Source of the DNA: SIG77 sp045589595
GTDB lineage: Bacteria > Verrucomicrobiota > Lentisphaeria > Victivallales > UBA1829
Direction of reading: 5' to 3'
NCBI GenBank assembly: GCA_045589595.1
Contig: JAZNPK010000041.1
Location: 27,790-91,789 of the forward strand
DNA: 64,000 nucleotides
In this document: one piece after another, positions 61,389 through 64,000 of the stretch
How positions within the stretch are numbered: position 1 is the stretch's first letter
How the letters are laid out: each line of letters opens with the position of its first letter
The notes under the pieces: model-generated
What the model was told of the DNA's origin: nothing
Database searches by the model: none
The model's input: the letters and a program-made list of their open reading frames with translations, nothing else
Position numbers and translations under genes: made by a program

Positions 61389-63329
61389 TCAACCGATCTT
61401 CAGCCAACCGATCTGCCACGGGGCGATTGCCGGAAGCGTGACAGAACATACGCCGTTTTCCCGCCGGATCTTCAGCGGGACCGGCGTTTCAGATGGACTC
61501 CACCAGACCGCCGTTTTCACCCGGTCCGGTACGCCGCGCAGCAGCAGACGGAACGGACGCTGTGTCATGATCACCGTATTGAGGACCGTGACGCTCCGCA
61601 GAGTTCCGTCTTCCAGCACACGCGGCACGATACTGCACTGGACAGGTTCCGACGGCAGAGCGGGCAATGCGCCGCCGGCAAGAAAATCAACAATGCGGTA
61701 CAGGAACTGCAGAGCGCCGGAGGAAACATGTTCCGTGGCAAAGGCGCTGCATCCTGTCAGGGCAACGCGGGTCCCGTTTTTCCGGGTGAAAAGCAAAGTT
61801 GAAATGCCGTGATCGTTCCCGTTCAGATCAGTCAGCCGCCCTGCAACCGTCGCGCGTTTCAGTTTTTCCGGAACCGTCAGCAGATAATGGTCGCCGTGGT
61901 GGATACGGACCTCGATACCGTCATTGAAGGGATCATCCGTCAGCATTTCCATCAGTGCCCGGCTTGCGGGTTCGGCAACAACGCCGCCGATCAGTGACTC
62001 AAGCCCCCGGTCCGCAACGGCGCGGGCGGCAGCACCATCCAGCAGAATGGAATGTTCTGTCAACAGTTTACGCAACGGATCTTCCGGCAGTTTTTTGATC
62101 GACTCCGCGCTGATGGCTTTACAGTTTGCGTAAGGCGAATACAACGCGGCAGGGATCCCGATGGTCAACAGCCCGGAAGGACCGAACGCCTCTGCGGCAA
62201 ATCCGACACCGCCCGGTTCAGAACCGGCATTGTGTTCAGCGAAGGCATCATAACACGGTGCATCGGCGGCGAGGGGCGCAAGGAGTTCTTTTCCGTACCA
62301 CTCCGGCGTTTCGAGACGGGGATCCATAATAAAATAGGAAATACTGTCCATGCCGGTGGCGAGATAATACAGCGTTTCCACACGGAGTCCGGCGGCAGTC
62401 TTGCTGGAAAAGACCCGCGGGCAATCTTCAATTTCCGCGCAGACCTGACTCAACACATCATATCCGGGCTGCAATGCCTTCATAGACGCCATCTCAACGG
62501 CTTTTTCCAGAAAGGCGAAGGGCGCATGATCCGAGTACGCCCCTGCCCCGGGCCGCGACCCGCTGCGCAATCCGGTTTCCGACTGGAAAATGTGAAAGAG
62601 ATCCACTCTGTCCATGGAAGAATTATGCTGAAGACAGAGTTGTGTACCGGGCGAGACTTCTTTCAGTCCGGCGGCAATGGCGTGGGCGACTCCGCGCAGA
62701 CTGTCCAACGCAAATTCATCCCATTTTTTCTGCAGATCAGGATCATTTTTACAAGCCTGCAGCAATGTTTTGCGTGTGAATTTTCTGCCGGTGAGTTGTG
62801 AAAATGCCTTCATACAATCTTTGCAGTGACATCCCCCCGGTTCACTGGCGGGAGAATGATTGTTCAGCCGCAGATCGTCATCGATCCAGATGGATGCAGG
62901 ATGCCAAGCGCCGTAGATCCGCGCCATTTCATTCACATACCGGAGAAAACCCGCCTGACGCGGACAGTTCATATATTTACACTGTTTGCCGAACCGCCCC
63001 ACATAACCGCCCCAGGTTTTGCCGGAGTTGTCGTACGGCGCGGAAATATTGTCGCTGTGCCCGATGGTGGCCTGAAATTGCAGGCTGGGAATGATGCCGA
63101 TCCGGCGCAGTTGTTTTGCGTTTTCAGCCATGGCGGCGGAAAGTTTCCGGTGGGTATCGAGAGGAACAACGCTCAGTCCGGTGGAGAACCAGACTTCATC
63201 ACAGCAGTCCGGATATTTTTTCAGTTGTGCGAATGTGCGTTTCCAGATCTCTCCGGATTCCTGACCGATCCTGAACCGCAGCATCATCAGCGGTCTGTCT
63301 GCTGCCGGGGAATGTTTCTTCTCTGCCAT
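61389..63329 (-). CDS. GH42-like TIM-barrel protein, paralogue 2
   Basis: The 646-residue protein is a paralogue of the one at 50472. Both have a paired-acid motif (here IWIDDDLRLNNH), the Cys cluster (here GGCHCKDCMKAF), CPRQAG, and RPGAGAYSDHAPFAF. These suggest a TIM-barrel glycosidase with a metal-binding cysteine set as in GH42, then a beta-rich C-terminus with a NGTRVALTGCSAF segment. No signal peptide is seen. GGAG lies six bases before the ATG. It is a single gene, converging with the double alpha/beta hydrolase, so these two may act on the same acetylated oligosaccharide. The catalytic pair is not assigned. Confidence 0.65.
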   Translation of the reverse strand: MAEKKHSPAADRPLMMLRFRIGQESGEIWKRTFAQLKKYPDCCDEVWFSTGLSVVPLDTHRKLSAAMAENAKQLRRIGIIPSLQFQATIGHSDNISAPYDNSGKTWGGYVGRFGKQCKYMNCPRQAGFLRYVNEMARIYGAWHPASIWIDDDLRLNNHSPASEPGGCHCKDCMKAFSQLTGRKFTRKTLLQACKNDPDLQKKWDEFALDSLRGVAHAIAAGLKEVSPGTQLCLQHNSSMDRVDLFHIFQSETGLRSGSRPGAGAYSDHAPFAFLEKAVEMASMKALQPGYDVLSQVCAEIEDCPRVFSSKTAAGLRVETLYYLATGMDSISYFIMDPRLETPEWYGKELLAPLAADAPCYDAFAEHNAGSEPGGVGFAAEAFGPSGLLTIGIPAALYSPYANCKAISAESIKKLPEDPLRKLLTEHSILLDGAAARAVADRGLESLIGGVVAEPASRALMEMLTDDPFNDGIEVRIHHGDHYLLTVPEKLKRATVAGRLTDLNGNDHGISTLLFTRKNGTRVALTGCSAFATEHVSSGALQFLYRIVDFLAGGALPALPSEPVQCSIVPRVLEDGTLRSVTVLNTVIMTQRPFRLLLRGVPDRVKTAVWWSPSETPVPLKIRRENGVCSVTLPAIAPWQIGWLKIG

Positions 63330-63459
63330 AAAGATCTCCGATCGATTTTTCTCTGTTGTGCGTGTTTTTCGGGAAAGGACTGTACCCGGTTAATATACCC
63401 GCCAGATCCGTTTTGGCAAGACGGCAGAAAGTTTTTTTGATTTATTTCCGCTTTCCAAC

Positions 63460-63487
63460 TTGCATTTTTCAAAAACGGGTGTAGATT
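63460..63487 (+). promoter_or_regulatory. Candidate promoter for tRNA-Ser
   Basis: TTGCAT (63460-63465), 16 bases, TAGATT (63482-63487), 31 bases before the 5' end of the tRNA. Confidence 0.45.
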
Positions 63488-63517
63488 TCAGGAAATGCAC
63501 TGTTTGACGACAGTTCC

Positions 63518-63609
63518 GGAGAGATGCCTGAGTGGCCGAAAGGAACGGTTTGCTAAACCGTCGTAGGGATCAAACCCTACCGCGGGTTCGAATCCCGCTC
63601 TCTCCGCCA
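63518..63609 (+). tRNA. tRNA-Ser (anticodon GCU)
   Basis: The acceptor GGAGAGA pairs with TCTCTCC. The anticodon stem ACGGT/ACCGT holds loop TTGCTAA (anticodon GCT, reading AGC). A long variable arm, CGTAGGG ... CCCTACCG, marks a class II tRNA. The T-arm is GCGGG/CCCGC with TTCGAAT, and CCA is encoded at 63607-63609. Confidence 0.97.
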
Positions 63610-63694
63610 TTTTTTTTGCAAAAATGCGGGATAGCCTGAATGAAATGAAGGCAATCCCATAAGAGCATTTTTGAAAAGCAAAAAAAAATGGCGG
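63604..63694. repeat. Long nested palindrome anchored on the tRNA-Ser 3' end
   Basis: The sequence CCGCCA-T8-GC at 63604-63619, whose CCGCCA is the tRNA 3' end, is repeated in inverted form at 63678-63694 (T9 instead of T8). Inside lie CAAAAATGC/GCATTTTTG, GGGAT/ATCCC and GCCT/AGGC. The whole can fold into one long hairpin and may end transcription of the tRNA. Confidence 0.7.
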
Positions 63695-63695
63695 A

Positions 63696-63897
63696 ATGAA
63701 GCCGTCAGGCTTTGCTTCATGGCACGCAGTGCCGCTTCATGCATCGCAAGATGCGCTTCATATTTTGCGGCATCGCCGCAAAATGCTTCATAAAAAACGC
63801 CTGACGATGAAGCAGCTCCCGTCTTCATTTCATTACGCCGCGGCAAGCCATTTCATTCTGCTATGAAGCATTTTCCGTTTTACTCCAAATATGAAGC
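63696..63897. repeat. Cloverleaf-like element E with GCTTCAT spacers, and decayed copies
   Basis: The closing stem CGTCAGGC (63703-63710) pairs with GCCTGACG (63799-63806). Between them are three hairpins: 63721-63733 (GGCAC/GTGCC), 63741-63754 (GCATC/GATGC) and 63762-63784 (ATTTTGCGGC/GCCGCAAAAT). Each is bordered by the heptamer GCTTCAT (63714, 63734, 63755, 63785). Inverted heptamers ATGAAGC lie at 63696, 63807, 63863 and 63891. From 63814 to 64000 I see only these scattered heptamers and no gene. Confidence 0.75.
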
Positions 63898-64000
63898 ATT
63901 CGCTTCGCTCATATGATGTAAAAATGAAAAATGAGAGTTCCAGTTTGCAATACTTCATCACAGATAGTATATTAACCAACGGACATTAAACAACAGTTGC

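Noticed and set aside
63518..63694. tRNA-Ser with a repeated 3' end taken as an integrated element
   Set aside because: Integration would leave a direct repeat of the tRNA end and an integrase nearby; here the copy is inverted and no integrase or mobility gene is in the window.
63714..63791. Regular GCTTCAT repeats taken as a possible CRISPR array
   Set aside because: The repeats are only seven bases, the spacers are palindromic hairpins rather than unique DNA, and no cas gene is present.
63577..63846. 89-codon minus-strand open frame ending in RERDSNPR
   Set aside because: It runs antisense through element E and into the tRNA-Ser gene; the RDSNPR ending is the well-known false translation of tRNA T-arms.

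Overview
The window looks like chromosomal DNA from a Lentisphaerota/Verrucomicrobiota-type (PVC) bacterium. This is inferred from the combination of large uncharacterised glycosidase-like proteins, DUF6785/OPT-like membrane proteins, cytoplasmic GH28/GH51/GH39-type enzymes without SusCD partners, and housekeeping genes in unusual neighbourhoods; no marker gene was searched. It carries 46 protein genes (one cut by the left edge), two tRNAs (Arg-CCU, Ser-GCU), a TPP riboswitch and several clear promoters and terminators. There are no insertion sequences, rRNA or CRISPR arrays.

Left part (1-25 kb). An AraC-type regulator (partial) lies divergent from an F420H2-dehydrogenase-beta-like iron-sulfur protein. 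Then come transketolase and ruvB (divergent), and a + strand run of a PHP-domain protein, a DMT transporter, prmA and a 1325-residue secreted protein. A PLP aminotransferase and a DUF4838-like glycosidase candidate follow on the - strand. A three-gene - strand operon (15.75-20.0 kb) encodes NuoE-like, NuoF-like and GltD/NfnB-like subunits without a hydrogenase, which best fits an electron-bifurcating transhydrogenase of the Stn type. Nitronate monooxygenase, riboswitch-controlled thiC, an amidohydrolase and sfsA follow on the + strand.

Middle part (25-39 kb). One tightly packed - strand operon of eight genes (38.8 to 25.1 kb) holds two OPT-like polytopic proteins, two MacB/LolD-type ATPases, an FtsX-type permease, a 1769-residue protein that joins a degenerate M28-peptidase-like ectodomain to a MacB/FtsX-type permease, and two small cytosolic proteins. 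One consensus promoter precedes it. I know of no described function for this set, and it is the best candidate here for an undescribed membrane system.

Right part (39-64 kb). An ECF sigma factor, its anti-sigma factor and a periplasmic helical protein form one operon. They are followed by a Nudix hydrolase, small unknowns, purD, a GntR regulator divergent from a MacAB-like efflux operon, and a glycan-processing region (GH28, GH42-like, nucleoside hydrolase, GH51; AP-superfamily hydrolase plus GH39; a double alpha/beta hydrolase; a second GH42-like paralogue).

Across the window five intergenic elements (about 1.9, 21.4, 23.1, 59.2 and 63.7 kb) differ in sequence. All can fold as a closing stem that encloses three hairpins, a cloverleaf-like four-way junction. 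They look like a family of structured repeats that ordinary gene annotation would miss.
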